Shown piece by piece: positions 1 through 12,840 of a stretch of DNA of 64,000 bases (within the stretch, counting starts at the first letter, position 1; every line of letters begins with the position of its first letter). The stretch spans positions 8,955,849 to 9,019,848 of the forward strand of contig NC_134522.1 of assembly GCF_027942865.1 (NCBI RefSeq), given 5' to 3'. The translations under genes and the position numbers were made by a program. Source of the stretch: Odontesthes bonariensis. Taxonomy: Eukaryota; Chordata; Actinopteri; Atheriniformes; Atherinopsidae. The notes beneath the pieces were generated by a model. The model ran no database searches. It worked only from the letters and a program-made list of their open reading frames with translations, and was not told where the DNA came from.

Positions 1-2773
1 ATGTAGAAATGTAGGAATTTAGAGGTGCAAGCCTAACCCAGTAGGGATTTTAGTCACCTAATACTATCACTCTAATGCAGTATGTAATGCTCTTTGCTCT
101 TTGACATAAATACAAGTAGGAGGAACCGCAGGCTCAGCAACAGCATGAAATATGTATGAGTATTGTCTCTACACCCAGCAGCCTTAAACCACCTGCAGAT
201 TGTGAGATTTACTCCTGTTGTTGGTGGGTTTGGTTTCTGAGATAAAAGAACTACCCCTGGAGATAAAGGGGCAGCAGCTCCTTCCTATATCTCTGATTCA
301 GTTGAGTATTTGGATCAAACTATCTTGAGTCACATTTTTACATAGAGCCTTTTGCACCCTTTTATCCTTTATTCTTGCAGGTCAGTAATAGCAGTTTTTT
401 TTAAATAAAAAATAATTACAGTATGCTGACCATTATGTAGTTTGTTTGTGTCATTCTTGAGTCCAAAATAAGATATTTATAAATGCAAGAAGGCAATAAA
501 TGTTTATTCTATTTACAGTCAAATAAGCTGAAGGAAGGTGTTTTAAATGTAATCTCTCTTATAATATATAATATAATTTATAATACATTTAACAAGCGCC
601 ACATCAGTATCACACAGTCCTCTTCATATTTTGATACATTATTTGCATGCAGGGTTTAGAAGGGACTGTCATTCATGTAAGAAATAATAACTTATAATTT
701 GAATATGTGGCCTGTTGTGGTTGTGAGAGCAACTGCGTGTGAAGTGTCCAACTGCCATCCAATAAAGTGCAGGTGGTGTTGTACAACTAATTCATTTTAG
801 TCCTAACTGTGATCGTTTTCTAACCCTAATCAAATGTCGAGTGAGAACACAAGTTAAATAGTATACAGTGCTAGAACAAGGGACTTATAAATGACCTCCG
901 ATTACATCAAACCACATCTAATTAATCCAATTTATCTTAAGAATTAGTAATTAAATTAAATTAAGGTCAAATGAATGTAACCAAAAGTTGTAAGTAAGCG
1001 ATACAACAACTGTTTGCTGGAGTCAAACTCACCTTCAAATAAAAGTTGGTTGATGGGTCATGTACACGTACACAGGCAACTCGATCTCATGATAAATTGT
1101 GAAATATCTACCTCGGTCCACAGTGTAAGACATTTCAGTTTAACAATAAAGGCACAGAAAAAAAAAACTGATTTGTCCATGCATCAGTGTTCTACATTCA
1201 GATCCATCTTCCTACGGAATGTGAACTCTAACCCACGTGTTGCTTGTGTTTGATTGTTCATGTAAATTAATAAATAAAACTACACAAAAGTCTTATTTCA
1301 GATTTTGAGTCCCTTTGTGTGGCAGTTTGTTGTCAGAATAATCATCCTCAAGATGAAATCAGAAGGCCAAATCTAGCTACTTACAAAGAGGGTTCTCTCT
1401 CCAGGAGGTGACAATGAGCCATTGGAGTTCGGGGGGGAGGCAATTACCTCGGGACTTTTCTACCTCCCTCCTACACACAATTCTTTACTTTTCTACTGCA
1501 CTCTGATTGGTTGGTGTTCACAGTTAAATGTACATGATTAAGTCTACAAAAAATGAAAAGGTTATGCTTAAATAATTTCCATCATGCCACACAAACACTG
1601 TCCTACACAAAAAAAACAGTCTGGGGATATGTTGCCATCTTATAATTTGCAACCATGGTTTGCAGCAATACTACGTGCTGGAAAAGTGGACAACTATACA
1701 TGTGCATTGGTGAGATTGGACTGGCACAGATTGCATACATAAATGGTCTCAAGAAGCATGATTATACGTTTGGAAAAGCTATACCTGATTAACGCTTTGT
1801 ACCACACACTGAGATGGTCTAATGCTGTGATATTTACCTTCGATATTTATGGGTTGATATATGTCAGCCAGGTGCCAGAAAGTTGAAAAGAAATCTTACT
1901 GTGATAAACTGAACCAGAGGACAGACGTGTGGGTTCCGCCCATACATTTCAGAATAAAAAAAGGCTTCCTGTTCTTTGTCTTACATCTTTAAAGATGATT
2001 GTCTCCAGTCTCATTGCTTCCAGCCTCCTTTGTTACTTTCCCCTCTTCTGATAGCAGAAGACATCAGAATATTTTCCCAAAGAAACCCTCCAGAAGTGAA
2101 AAATGACAATAAGCATACGTTTAAATTGTGTGTGTCTGATGTTTTTTAGAGGCATACAGTGATGATCACAATGTGAAATTTCAATACCACCCTTGAATAT
2201 TCCTCAATCAGACATCTCTTAGCAAACTATTTGCAACAGAATCAGAATCAGAATTTGTTTTATTGTTTTTCTTCATAACAAGAAAATCTAAACTTTATCT
2301 TATTTTGTGCAAATCTGTTGTCAGAGTTGACACCTCAGATGATACCATATGGACTTCACAGACGGCAACATCTGTTGTTTCTGTCCTGTCATCTGTTGAA
2401 TTCCCTGTATTCTGGCTGACACCAGTTGGATAATTTTGGTCGTGGTCATGAGAGAGCTGTCCGAGATCCTGAACCTCATCATCTCTCTGTCCCTTTCCAT
2501 CTGTCTGCTTGATGACCCCTCCAGTCTTACAACACCCCCTCTCCAAACTTGTGTCCCAGTGATCAAAGAAAACTTTGATACTGAACTGAGAGAACAATTT
2601 ATCAAAACCCACTGGCTTATTCTGTTAACATCAACCTAAACATCAACATAAAACCCGGCCAATAAGCCCAGTAATGTTAATAATTAACAAATTTGGAAAG
2701 TCCTGAGTATGTTTGCGCTCGCTGTGTAATGGTAATCTGCACTGAACCTGTTAGGGAAAGACTGTGGTTTGCT
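1..2773. other. Intergenic DNA, no gene recognised
   Basis: AT-rich non-coding sequence. The open frames here are short, low-complexity and lack splice context or family resemblance. Near 2237-2265 there is a GAATCAGAATCAGAATTTG stretch followed by T-rich sequence, of the kind often seen at the ends of fish retroelement copies, but I cannot delimit an element. A diverged repeat shared with 5894-6025 is listed separately. Confidence 0.5.
1276..1395 (+). repeat. Diverged direct repeat, copy A
   Basis: About 120 bp resembling 5894-6025 in the same orientation. Both share blocks such as CATCCTCAAGATGAAATCAG, a preceding CCCTTTG[TC]GTGGCA, and a following AAAT.TAG.[TA]ACTT. Small indels separate the blocks. 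This is probably an old dispersed repeat; the family is not recognised. Confidence 0.6.
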
Positions 2774-3436
2774 TTAAAGGATAAGACCGGTTTTTTGACA
2801 TTGGGCCCTTGATTTCACATTATAACATGATGTTCTACTCACCCCTGCTTGTTGTTGGTCATTCGGAGCTGTTCCGAAGATATTCGCGAGGCGTCTGGCT
2901 GCTCTCTTGAGATATTCGGCCATGAAACGGTTTCCTATGGGCAAGCTTATACAGGCACAAACTATGCTGTTTATAATTTATTAATTACTCTACATTAGCA
3001 CTGATAACGTGGAGGTGCGTCGCTTACTTAAAAAAATCCGGGTTACTAATTTTGAATTTTAGCCGAATGAAAAAATAGGCAGCAGGTCTGTGGGCTGTCT
3101 GTGGCAGTAGCACGACGATGACGTCAGTAACACCCACTTTACGACGAAAAAATCAAAATTACAATAACCCGGATTTTTTTAAGTAAGCGACGCACCTCCA
3201 CGTTATCAGTGCTAATGTAGAGTAATTAATAAATTATAAACAGCATAGTTTGTGCCTGTATAAGCTTGCCCATAGGAAACCGCTTCATGGCCGAATATCT
3301 CAAGAGAGCAGCCAGACGCCTCGCGAATATCTTCGGAACAGCTCCGAATGACCAACAACAAGCAGGGGTGAGTAGAACATCATGTTATAATGTGAAATCA
3401 AGGGCCCAATGTCAAAAAACCGGTCTTATCCTTTAA
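2774..3436. mobile_element. Foldback MITE with TTAA target duplications (Kolobok/T2-like)
   Basis: Two arms of about 280 bp are near-perfect reverse complements: 2774-3057 and roughly 3151-3436. They flank a loop of about 95 bp. Differences are rare, for example GAAACGG against GAAGCGG. Both ends read TTAAAGGATAAGACCGG, so the element is bounded by TTAA at 2774-2777 and 3433-3436. TTAA target sites are known for piggyBac and Kolobok transposons. The TTAAAGG end resembles T2-type MITEs assigned to Kolobok, which I infer to be the closer match. No transposase is present, so it is non-autonomous. Confidence 0.8.
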
Positions 3437-6400
3437 TGCAGAAAAACTCCAGATCCAAACTTAACCAAACCACAAAGTCTTTGTTGTCAGATAAGCCACT
3501 CCAAACACTTTCCACTGACTATGATGCAGCTCATACATTTTTTTCAATCAGAAATCTGAACATTTAGACATTTCGAAATTTCAAAAAGTCTATCTTTCTA
3601 GGAGCAGTGCATTTGTCATTCTGGGCAATCAACACCCAAACCTCACTGGAGTAGGGTACCTTTCATTGTGTGTAGATTTACTAACAGAATAACACACATG
3701 CAAAGGAACAAATTACCCCGACTCAACTGTGATGGAAGCTGTCTTTGATGGTCACCTTTGTAGCGTCTGAATGGTAGATGAAGCCCTTCATGATATCATA
3801 AGAGGCTGATGTGAATGTTCAACACAGTCTCACATCGGAATGTGGAAATGTTACTTTGATCCATAGAACAAAACGCACCAGATTCATAATTAAAGCTCAA
3901 ATCAAACCATCTTGCAAGAGCGCCAAGTTTGAGTGCTGTTGGACTTAGTAAAGTCGAATCAGAGAATGTAGACGTTGACAAAGAGCAGGAACGTGTGGAA
4001 AAGAAGTCTGTTGCTGTGCAGACACCAACCTTGAACACTTCCATTACAGAGCTGCTGTTATTCCAGAGACATAACGCGATAAAGAGACATAAACATGAAA
4101 GTCACCTTCAAGCCATTGTGCAGTAATTCATATCATGTAATTACACACATGATTATAGCTGTAGCATCTCTCTGCGCATGTTTAAGTAGCTGCTGATGGT
4201 GGGTCCCATCAGGGATATCTGTGTGACCTTGGTTTGTGCAGGAGGGAGCATCATCGCTCAGACAACAATAATAATGGCAATACAAGTGAAGCACAGGGGA
4301 CATCATTGTCTTTAAGTTATACATAACTTTATTTACCTTCATTAGTTGCTGACAGTGTTAAAAAACAACCTGCTCAGTAATTCAAGACACTTGAGCCTGT
4401 AATGGGTGTTGAGTTGACAGTGACATGGCGCTATTGTCAGAAACATCAGATTGTCTCTTATTCATCATCCATTATGACATCTCAGTTGTCATGTTTTTGT
4501 CCCGTGTTCTCGGCAGATGCCAGTCAAAGACACTTAAACTTTGACACTTGAACAATCGGCTTTAAGCAATCTTCCAGAAAATGTGTTTCTCATTCAAATG
4601 ATTGAGATTATCTCAATTTGTGTATGTAGCTTTTGAAACCCTCAGATAAAGTTCACCCAAAGATGATTGCAAAGAAGGAAAGAGATGTATAGTTTTTTTT
4701 TCCGACAATTCGCTTTTGAACTTCATAGAAATGAATAAGAAAGTATAATACGCGCTCACCTAAAGAGTCTAAAAGCACCTGTAATTGCTGTGCTGCTTCT
4801 TACACGCAGCTGGATCCAGCTGGTTCGACCTGACTCAGTGAAAGAGCTCTTCGCTTCCATTAAAAGGCTAAAAATGAAACTGCTTTCAGAGTCATTATGG
4901 TTTTTAAGTTGCTGAAGAGAATAGGAATCATCATTATTCACTATTATATTCTGTTTGTGCCATCCAATAAGTCAGCTTTTCTCCACATCTTGGGCCAAGA
5001 TTCAGAGTGATGCATGCATAAATTCTGCAAGGCTGCCAGGATTTCATCAGTAGGGAACAAATTAGGAGAACGCCCAACTTCCTCCACCATATAAGCAGAA
5101 AACGTGGAGGCTCCATGCATCCCAAATGACACGACAAACGGCGATGACTAATGACTAATAAATATCCTCATTTGTACCACCTGCTTAAGGAGCGACACTG
5201 AGTGATGCCCACAATGAATTCCTGCTTGACGGCAGAAATGATTTTAACTGGTAAACTGTGGCAAGACAATAAAACACCCAAGAAAACTACAAAAGAAGTT
5301 GTATCTTTAATGACAAGAAGTGAAGTGCATCATCTATTGGGCAAACTGCTTTTTTCCCTGCTGAGCAATAATCTTGCTGGCTCTTTTATGTTAAATTCAA
5401 CTATTCTAAAACATTTATCATGTTAATTGAATTTTAGACATAATCAGTTAATTGCAGCCTCTCTAACACATTAAGATAGGTATGGTCATTTTCAGCTCCA
5501 CAAGGGTTTTGCTACTGGTATAAGAGCCGTAAAAAAAAAAGCCCTACTCTCCAAACAAGAGCAAGAATCAACTATTAAGTTAGGATTTATTTGCAATTCA
5601 GGGCAGTGCAGGTACAGTGGAAATACTGTCCTTATCAGACACAGTTATAGAGGAGAACATAGTGCAGTGCTTTGCAGCTTAAGAGTTAGACATTTCCCTC
5701 TGGAGTCAGTGGAGAGAAACTAGGAGCTAAAAGGAATAAAAAATATCACACCTTCAAGTTACTTCAGAAAGAATGCAGATCCCCAAGCTTTTAGCACCCT
5801 TTACTGTGTTTATTTCAAAGGGATAAAATAACTCAGCAGTCTACAATCAATAACTCATAATAACAAATGAAAAACTGGTTTGTTAAAATGATCAAAACTA
5901 CAGAAAAGTCTCATTTCAAGTTTCTAAGCCCTTTGCGTGGCACTTCAGTTTGTGGTCAGTTTCATCATCCTCAAGATGAAATCAGAACTTCCAGGTCAAA
6001 TGTAGTAACTTGCAAAGATGGTTGACCTGTGAAAACCTACCAGAAGGATAACCTCAATAACTCTGCATCCATCAAGCCCTTATTGGGCCGGACAAGAAGA
6101 CTCTAATTAAAGGCTGAGTATTCAATTTGCCTCATTTGGTGTATTTGGATACTTGATTATCCAGATGAGTCAGTATCTCTTTTTCTACTACTTAACAGCA
6201 CCTTTGACAACTAAAACACTGTTAACAGCCCAGTCAGGTTGTCAAAATTTGCTCTGGTTTATTTCATATGAAACTAACCCTTTCAAATTCAGTGTTAATG
6301 AGCTGTAAATTTGACAACTGTTGAATCTTATTCTATTATTCTACAGCAAAAACTGGTTTAATATACTTGATTTAAAATCTCAAAATCACACACACTTTGT

Positions 6401-8807
6401 CTCATATGACCTGAAACCTGAAAGTAGGCTTGTTTAGATATGAGCAGATATACATTTACTATATACTGTAGTAAATCACCTGACAAGGTTTTAAAGTTTG
6501 TTTCTTTGCATTCTCCAGCAAATTGATGGTGGAAGTAGTTCATCCTTATCTAACACAGTTCTCAGATAAACAACTCCAGATATTAGCTGCTACAGTGTGA
6601 CACCATTTGGCGTTGGCCATATGCAAATTTCTGTTCCCTCTATTGCAATAGTAAATCACACCCACGCAGAACAGGAGAGACTACTGCAAGACAAGAGTGG
6701 GGAGCAAGCCTATCATTTCAGGAATCTCTTCCACGATGAGTGCTGGCTTTAAATACCTCTGTTTAATTGCTGTGTCATGACAGGATAATTACCACTGCCT
6801 ATACAACTATTCAGTGGAATCAGCAGGCCCGCAGACATCCACCACTTTTTGTCTCTTTGCATGGCTCTGCAGGGAGTTGTGTTGACAGCAAACTGATGGT
6901 AAAATAAAATCAGCACAAGAGCCCATGCAGGTGGTACATTCAAAGATGGAGAGAGGTCTTTTATTCTAGCTTTGATTGACACTTATTCATTAGGGCTAAT
7001 GCACTCCTCACATGAACACAATATGTTTCTTAAGAGGGCCAAATCCACTCTAAATGTGATTGCTTTCAGATCAGAACACCCCTGTGAACCTGTAAAAGGA
7101 GCAGCTTTTGAGTGAAGCCAGATCCTGTAAAATTGGGTGAATAATAGTTTGGAGAGAGTCATACTAAACAGCTGCGGTCTTTTGAGTTATTTTGTCTCTA
7201 AGAGATACATTTGTGACAAGGTTTTATAGCAAACCTCTGCCACATGAATTAATGCAGTGTGTAAAACCTGCATTTTAAATGTGGTGCTGACATTATGCAT
7301 GAGCACTGACTGCCTCATCTCTGCTCTCACACAGGCAACTCAAACAATTAGAAAGGCTGCAGCAGAGATGGAAAGACATTAAAAGAAAATTTGGAATTTA
7401 TGGAAGGTAAATTTTAGTGTGACTCACACAGACTGAAGAAATCATCTGGCTGTGAGTTCACTCTCCTCTGACCAAACAAAACCCATCCACCGGGCTGGAT
7501 GCATTTCAGGTGCTAATTCCTCTGCACTGAGGTAATGTTCAGTCATCCCTTCTCATCTTGTTCATTCTTTTTTCACTTTAAGCTTTGGTCGCATTTTCCA
7601 CTGTTTATACTCATTTATAAAGCACAGGTGTAAGTTTCAAATGGGATTTCAGAATTTTGTTAGATAGGTTTTTTTTTTTAAATAATCAGCACATTTTCTG
7701 AGTTGAATGCAAGCATACTGTTGGGAATTACCTCAAAGTATAAATCAGAGAACATCTTTAAATTCTAGCTGATGTTTGCCTGTTTGTGGGGCTCCCAAAT
7801 GGCAGTTTTCTTTGATGGGCCTGTGAAAAGTACATATTCATTCAGATATTAATCAAAACATGGTTCAGTGTTGAGCACTGATCGGGCAGATTCAGCTCTG
7901 TGACCTATGAACGAACCTATCTGCCATCCACTGAAAAGCCCCACATTACACCTGGTTGACTGCCATAGGCACCACTCCAATTGAAATATAGCTCAAAACC
8001 ACTGGTTCAATGGTGAGAAGAACAGTAAGAAGGCTGGATACTTTCATCTTATGTCACTGCCCATGATTTAGAAAAACAGGGGGTCTAATCATCTGGTTAA
8101 GATACATTTTACATTAAATTGATCATATTTTTCTCTCATGGACCAACATGGTGTACTTAGTGTACTGGCAGGGTTAATCTCCACAGGGGTGCTGAAAAAC
8201 ATTTGCTGCAGACAAACAGCTTTTGAGTCTCAATAAAGTGTCTTGATTAGAATACAATACACCTCATCAGCAGATGGAAACAGTCTGCAGATCCAGCTGT
8301 TGGTTATCTTGATTGTTGCTCTGGGAGATGCCAATCATTTGTTCTTCAAGAGCATAAAACTGAAAAAAAAAAAACACATACATTTCATACAATAATATAT
8401 ACAAAAAATGATCCTCCGTTATCCATTCTAGGTGATGTTTATTTCAAAGTCACAGGCTGTTTTTCTGTCACTCTTTGTAAGAGTAAAGCTGCTTATACTG
8501 TAAATTCCTCCAAAAGAATGGCCTCAAAAACAATATTTTCTTATATTTGGTGATTTTTCTGACAGGAAAGAAAGAAACTGCATATTCCAAAGAAAAGAAA
8601 TACATGTCAATATTGTACCTCCATCTAGTGGATAAATCCTGTATTGGTTCTTCTTGTTGAAAGAAAAAACTGTCCATCCATCATAGATATGATAATTGAA
8701 ATAAAAATGCTGTAACTCATAACATTTGTTCAAAATGTTAGTGTTTAAACATGTATTTCAGTGTGATGTCTGCCTACAGTCTCCAGCTACCACAGTGCAG
8801 TAGGCTA
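3437..8807. other. Intergenic DNA, no gene recognised
   Basis: About 5.4 kb without a supported gene. Short frames at 3929-4126, 4133-4342, 5202-5426 and 6749-6982 have no recognisable domain and no coherent splice structure. Distal regulatory DNA could be hidden here but nothing in the sequence shows it. Confidence 0.5.
5894..6025 (+). repeat. Diverged direct repeat, copy B
   Basis: Counterpart of the block at 1276-1395, with the shared core CATCCTCAAGATGAAATCAG. Substitutions and small indels along its length suggest an old repeat rather than a recent duplication. Confidence 0.6.
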
Positions 8808-9415
8808 GTGACAATGGCTCCAAAAGGGCCTTCGTTTTCGAGATACCCCTTCCGGAGGTAGAACCAAACCCAACAATGTTTTTCCTCATCTCAAAGGTCT
8901 CCCATACATGAAATTGATTCTTGGCCAAAATGATTTTACTGCTAAGGCTGAAATATTGACACATTTTTATATGCACCCCCAAACAAAAAAAATACCAAAA
9001 ATGTGACCTCTCCGTATAGGAGTAAAGGCATAAAAAGTCATGCAGAAAATTAACGGAAGCTTTGAGAGCTTTGACAGTTGGCATGGTTGTCCCCAGGGGT
9101 CCACTATATGTACTAGAAAAGGTTAGATGTGGATATCTTGATGTATGAAGTAATATAGGCCTATAATCACACACCTAAAATAGGCGGAAAGTGATAAAAA
9201 ATTATGTCTATACAGAATGTCATCATTTACTTTGAAATGGCTTTATCAGGGAGTGTCAAGTGCAGACATATGATATCTTGGTTGAAAGCTGGGGTTGTGC
9301 TGAATCTAGCAATACCAAATATGTATATATATTGTGAAGACTGAAGATGGTATATCACCAAATGAATGAAGTGTCCACAATTAAAGAAAACTAAAAGAAG
9401 AGACAGCCCCTATTT
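8808..9415 (-). repeat. Left inverted arm of the long-arm transposon
   Basis: Reverse complement of the right arm at 12295-12840, with substitutions and indels. Matching blocks include GGTTTGGTTCTACCTCCGG (read on the - strand), the AAAACATTGTTGGG stretch beside it, and TACATATTTGGTATTGC near the inner end. The - strand 138-codon open frame at 8758-9174 and the + strand frames in the other arms share peptides such as ETFEMRKNIVGFGSTSGRGI only because the arms are homologous. I do not regard them as genes. Confidence 0.75.
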
Positions 9416-10141
9416 CAATGCACTTTAGTGGTGAGAGGATTGCTCATACTTTCTACTCCAGTATATTACTTCAAATACACTTGTAATGGGTAAGTGATGT
9501 TCTAGATCATATTTTATTAAGAATCAGATTAGAGTGAAAATATCTTTAGACTATATATTTAGATCATATATTTCAGATTAGAGTGAAACTATATTTATAT
9601 TAAAAATATCTTCTATATCTAGCATATCAATAAAGTATCTCTACTCTACTCTACTGTATTCATTACAATAGCTTATAGCCTAAATACAATTTATGAATTA
9701 AACTAGACTGCAGAAAATGCAAAATGTAGGTTTGTACATGCTGTTAAAGTGTGTGATACCTGCAGCTCTCTGATCTTCAAACTCACCAGTGCACCAGTCG
9801 CTCAGGAGACACCAGAGATCTTCAGTTCAACAGTTGGTCAAAGTGCTTTAGTGACTTAGGCTACTATCTAACACTATCTACACTGACAGGTAAATCATTA
9901 TTCATGACATTACAATAAATACAATTTATGAGTTAAATAGCTACATTACTATAATTAACTGCAAGTTTAGTTGTTAAATAGCCTTTAGCTTAGCTTAGCT
10001 AGAGTTTAACTTAGCTATCTGTGCTAGTTCAAGGTATAGTGCATGTACAATGAAATTAATATTGTATTAAGACAATGATAATACTGAAACGTACATTTGT
10101 TTTCTCTTTTTACTTTGCACTAGTGTGTTGAATTATGGAGG

Positions 10142-12051
10142 ATGTTGGATCTGAATCTTTGTATCATTTGTGGGAAACATTTTGAAAAGGGCAAGAAAAA
10201 AGATCCCTATGTCCAAAACCCCACAATAGAGGGCCTCCAACGCATACTTTCTCTTGCTCTGCAGAGAGATGATGATGTTCATAAAAACCTCGCTCCACAC
10301 ACAGAAGATATACTTTCAGGGAAAATTAAAGTGTCATACCATGTATCATGTAGAGCGAACTACTGCTCAATTAAGACAAAAAAAAACATAAATTCGCAGA
10401 TGTTGACAGTAGGCCTACATGCACATCTGTGCCAAGGAGGCTGGATAGGGGCGCTACATCGTCATTTGATATACGGAATGATTGTTTCATTTGTGGCAAG
10501 GCCAGCACTAGGCCAGAGCCTCTGACAGCCATTTCAACCGGTACAGGGGCGAGTACCAGAGAGAAGGTCCTTCACGCAGCTTCTGAAAGGCTTGATGACG
10601 ACGTACACCTTCGAATGCTTTCATACCCAGATCTCTTTGCATATGACGCAAAATACCACAAAAGCTTCCTTGGACACTACGTCTCTGAAAGAAACATAAT
10701 GGCAGCAAGAGGACGACATGAATCAGGAAAGAAAACATCTGACAAAGCCTTTATCAAGCTTACTGAAGGAATTGATAAAACAGTTTTGTCTAAGGAAATG
10801 AAAGTGACGACTCTCAGTTATTTGAGTAGTAGCTATGACAACATACTGATGCTCATTTCTGAAGAGGATGATGTATCTTTAATCCAAAAATACAGATCCT
10901 GGAAACTAAAGGGCAAACTGATGCAGCATTACAAAGACAGATTGGTGTTTATTCCACGTCCAGGAAAGTCAGATCTAGTGTGCTCAGAGACTTTGACTGT
11001 GGGATGTGCATTGAGGGAAGCTGATCTACTCCGAGAAGATACTGAAATGCAAACAGAAGATTATGAGACAACCATTCCAGAGACAAGTCTGTCTGAAGGT
11101 CAGATATTACACAGGGCTGCAGAAATATTGAGGAAAAGCATGGAGCACGTAGAACATGACAGTAAATCATATGTCAACAGTGATCATCTATCGCGCTCTC
11201 ACTGTAGCAAGTATGTACCAAACACCCTGTATGATTTTGTGAACTGATGTGTTGATTCATGTGCCCACAAAGCATACCAAACATGTGATGACGACCCAGG
11301 TTGTAAGGACAATCTGTCTGTGATAGCAATCTGTCATAATCTCATTGGGCAGAGCCGTCAAATCCAGACTCCAATCACGCTCGGCTTCGCCATTTTGATT
11401 CATCATGAGTTTGGAAGTAAAACTCTAATTGATGAACTAAGTGCAATGGGGCACTGTGTCTCCTATACAGAGGTACGGCATTTCCTCACATCTGTGGCAG
11501 CAGACCAGATATCAAGGATAGAGCGAGGCGTCTATATACCAACAGGCCTCACCGGAGTTGCTGAACATGGAATTGTTGACGCAGCAATTGATAACTTTGA
11601 TCAGAATGAGGATACCTAGGATGGGATGGGAGGGTGGATGGTCAGCCTTGCACCAATCTGGATGAGCTGAGGTACACCCTGGCTTCTACCACAGACGTTT
11701 GTTCATCAAATCTGCCTCCGACAGAGGATGCCTTTGAACAACATGTAGAGAGAGCATTATACCAGACAGCAGTGTGGCGTCACAGCCACCTGCCAAAGCC
11801 GAAGCTCTGGGACCCAGTAGGTAGGGGATGGAGACTCAGAGAAGATGGGTCAGTTGAACCGGTCATAAGGACGCTGCACCGAAGGAAGTCAGGGACATTA
11901 CCCATCTTTACTGTAAAGGCAAATGCAAATGCGATGATGGCACCAAATGTCAATGCTTCGCAGTGGGACTAACATGCACTAACTTTTGCTCATGCTTCCC
12001 TGACTGTCAAAATGTGACCCACTTTAACACAGAAGATGATGTGGATGAGTA
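10142..12051 (+). pseudogene. Broken transposon gene for a Cys-rich protein, family not recognised
   Basis: A single decayed reading frame can be followed through several breaks. The first segment carries LCIICGKHF and a CRANYC pair. After a one-base slip in an A-run near 10377-10386 comes a second C-x2-C unit, CFICGKAS, and a helical region to 11244. An in-frame TGA (11245-11247) follows, and the same frame resumes to DNFDQNEDT, closed by TAG at 11617-11619. A shifted segment (LDELRYTLAST, ALYQTAVWRHSHLPKPKLW) follows. After one more shift near 11890 there is a Cys cluster at about 11918-12025 (CKGKCKCDDGTKCQC, then CTNFCSCFPDC), ending at TAG 12049-12051. The segment after DNFDQNEDT looks too short, suggesting an internal deletion. 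The Cys cluster resembles CXC-type metal-binding regions by spacing only. Start and exact boundaries are uncertain. Confidence 0.65.
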
Positions 12052-12294
12052 GATGTACCTAACTTGTTCTGTAAGTTCATCTAAGTTCTTATTAAAACGT
12101 TCGTCAATGCCAAATTGCAGTCCCGCCTCCTCAATCTCGTTTAAAAAAAACACCTCATTGTTCAAAATCTAACTTTGTTTCACTATTAATTCTATTTTAC
12201 AGTGTGTTGCTATACAGTATTAACTCCTTACATTATTAAATATCTAAAGGGTACCAGAGCTTGAAGAGCTTTGGTCTTTTATATCACTGGATAA

Positions 12295-12840
12295 AGGACT
12301 GGAGGCTGTCACTGATTCATTTTGCTTCATTTAGCACACCTCCTTCTTTTGGTAAAATAACATCTTCAATACTCATATCATATATACATATTTGGTATTG
12401 CCGGATTCAGCACAACCTCACCTTTCATTTGAGCTATGATATGTGTTGCTATGATCATCATGAGCAAAGCAACCATAAAGGAAATGATAACATTCTCCAT
12501 AGACATATTTTTTCCTCATTGTCCGCCTATTTTAGGCACGTGTTTATTGGTCCACATCTTCTTCATACATCAAGATATCAACATCCAAAAGCTGCAGTGA
12601 CTCCCTGGCCACAACTGTGCAAAGTCCCAAAGCTCTCAGGGCTTCTGTTAATTTTCTGCATGACTTTTGAGGTCTTAACACCTATACGGAGAGGTTACCT
12701 TAGGTGCCTTAGTATTAAAATAATTTTGGCCAAGAATCCATTTCATGCATGGGAGACCTTTGAGATGAGGAAAAACATTGTTGGGTTTGGTTCTACCTCC
12801 GGTAGGGGTATCTCAACATTTTAGGGCCATTGTCACTAGG
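12295..12840 (+). repeat. Right inverted arm of the long-arm transposon
   Basis: Homologous in inverted orientation to 8808-9415, and ending at CCATTGTCACTAG. The 187-codon open frame at 12261-12824 is incidental to the arm: it reads through the same block that gives a different protein in the left arm. This arm lies inside the first unit of the 5-kb tandem duplication. Confidence 0.75.

Larger units (their letters stand above)
8808..12840 (+). mobile_element. Degenerate DNA transposon with long inverted arms
   Basis: The two ends form long imperfect inverted arms (left about 8808-9415, right about 12295-12840). Both finish in the same outermost motif: CTAGTGACAATGG at the left and CCATTGTCACTAG at the right. 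The arms flank a + strand, frame-broken gene for a cysteine-rich protein (10142-12051). Long arms around a central gene indicate a cut-and-paste DNA transposon. I do not recognise the superfamily; Academ-type elements, which also encode Cys-rich proteins, are one candidate to test. Clear target-site duplications are not visible. The right arm recurs at 17297-17842 because the neighbouring tandem duplication copied it. Confidence 0.7.

Noticed and set aside
3267-3436. MAEYLKRAARRLANIFGTAP frame as a real peptide gene
   Set aside because: It is contained in the arm of a MITE and mirrored in the opposite arm. Reported as a finding about possible exonisation, not as a gene.
8758-9174. 138-codon - strand open frame
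   Set aside because: It reads through the left arm of the same transposon. Its similarity to the frame at 12261 reflects arm homology rather than a conserved protein.
12261-12824. 187-codon open frame, repeated identically at 17263-17826, as a possible duplicated gene
   Set aside because: It lies in the right inverted arm of the transposon. The left arm gives a different, shorter frame on the other strand, with indels that ignore codons, and no domain is recognisable. Identity between the two + strand copies comes from the tandem duplication.
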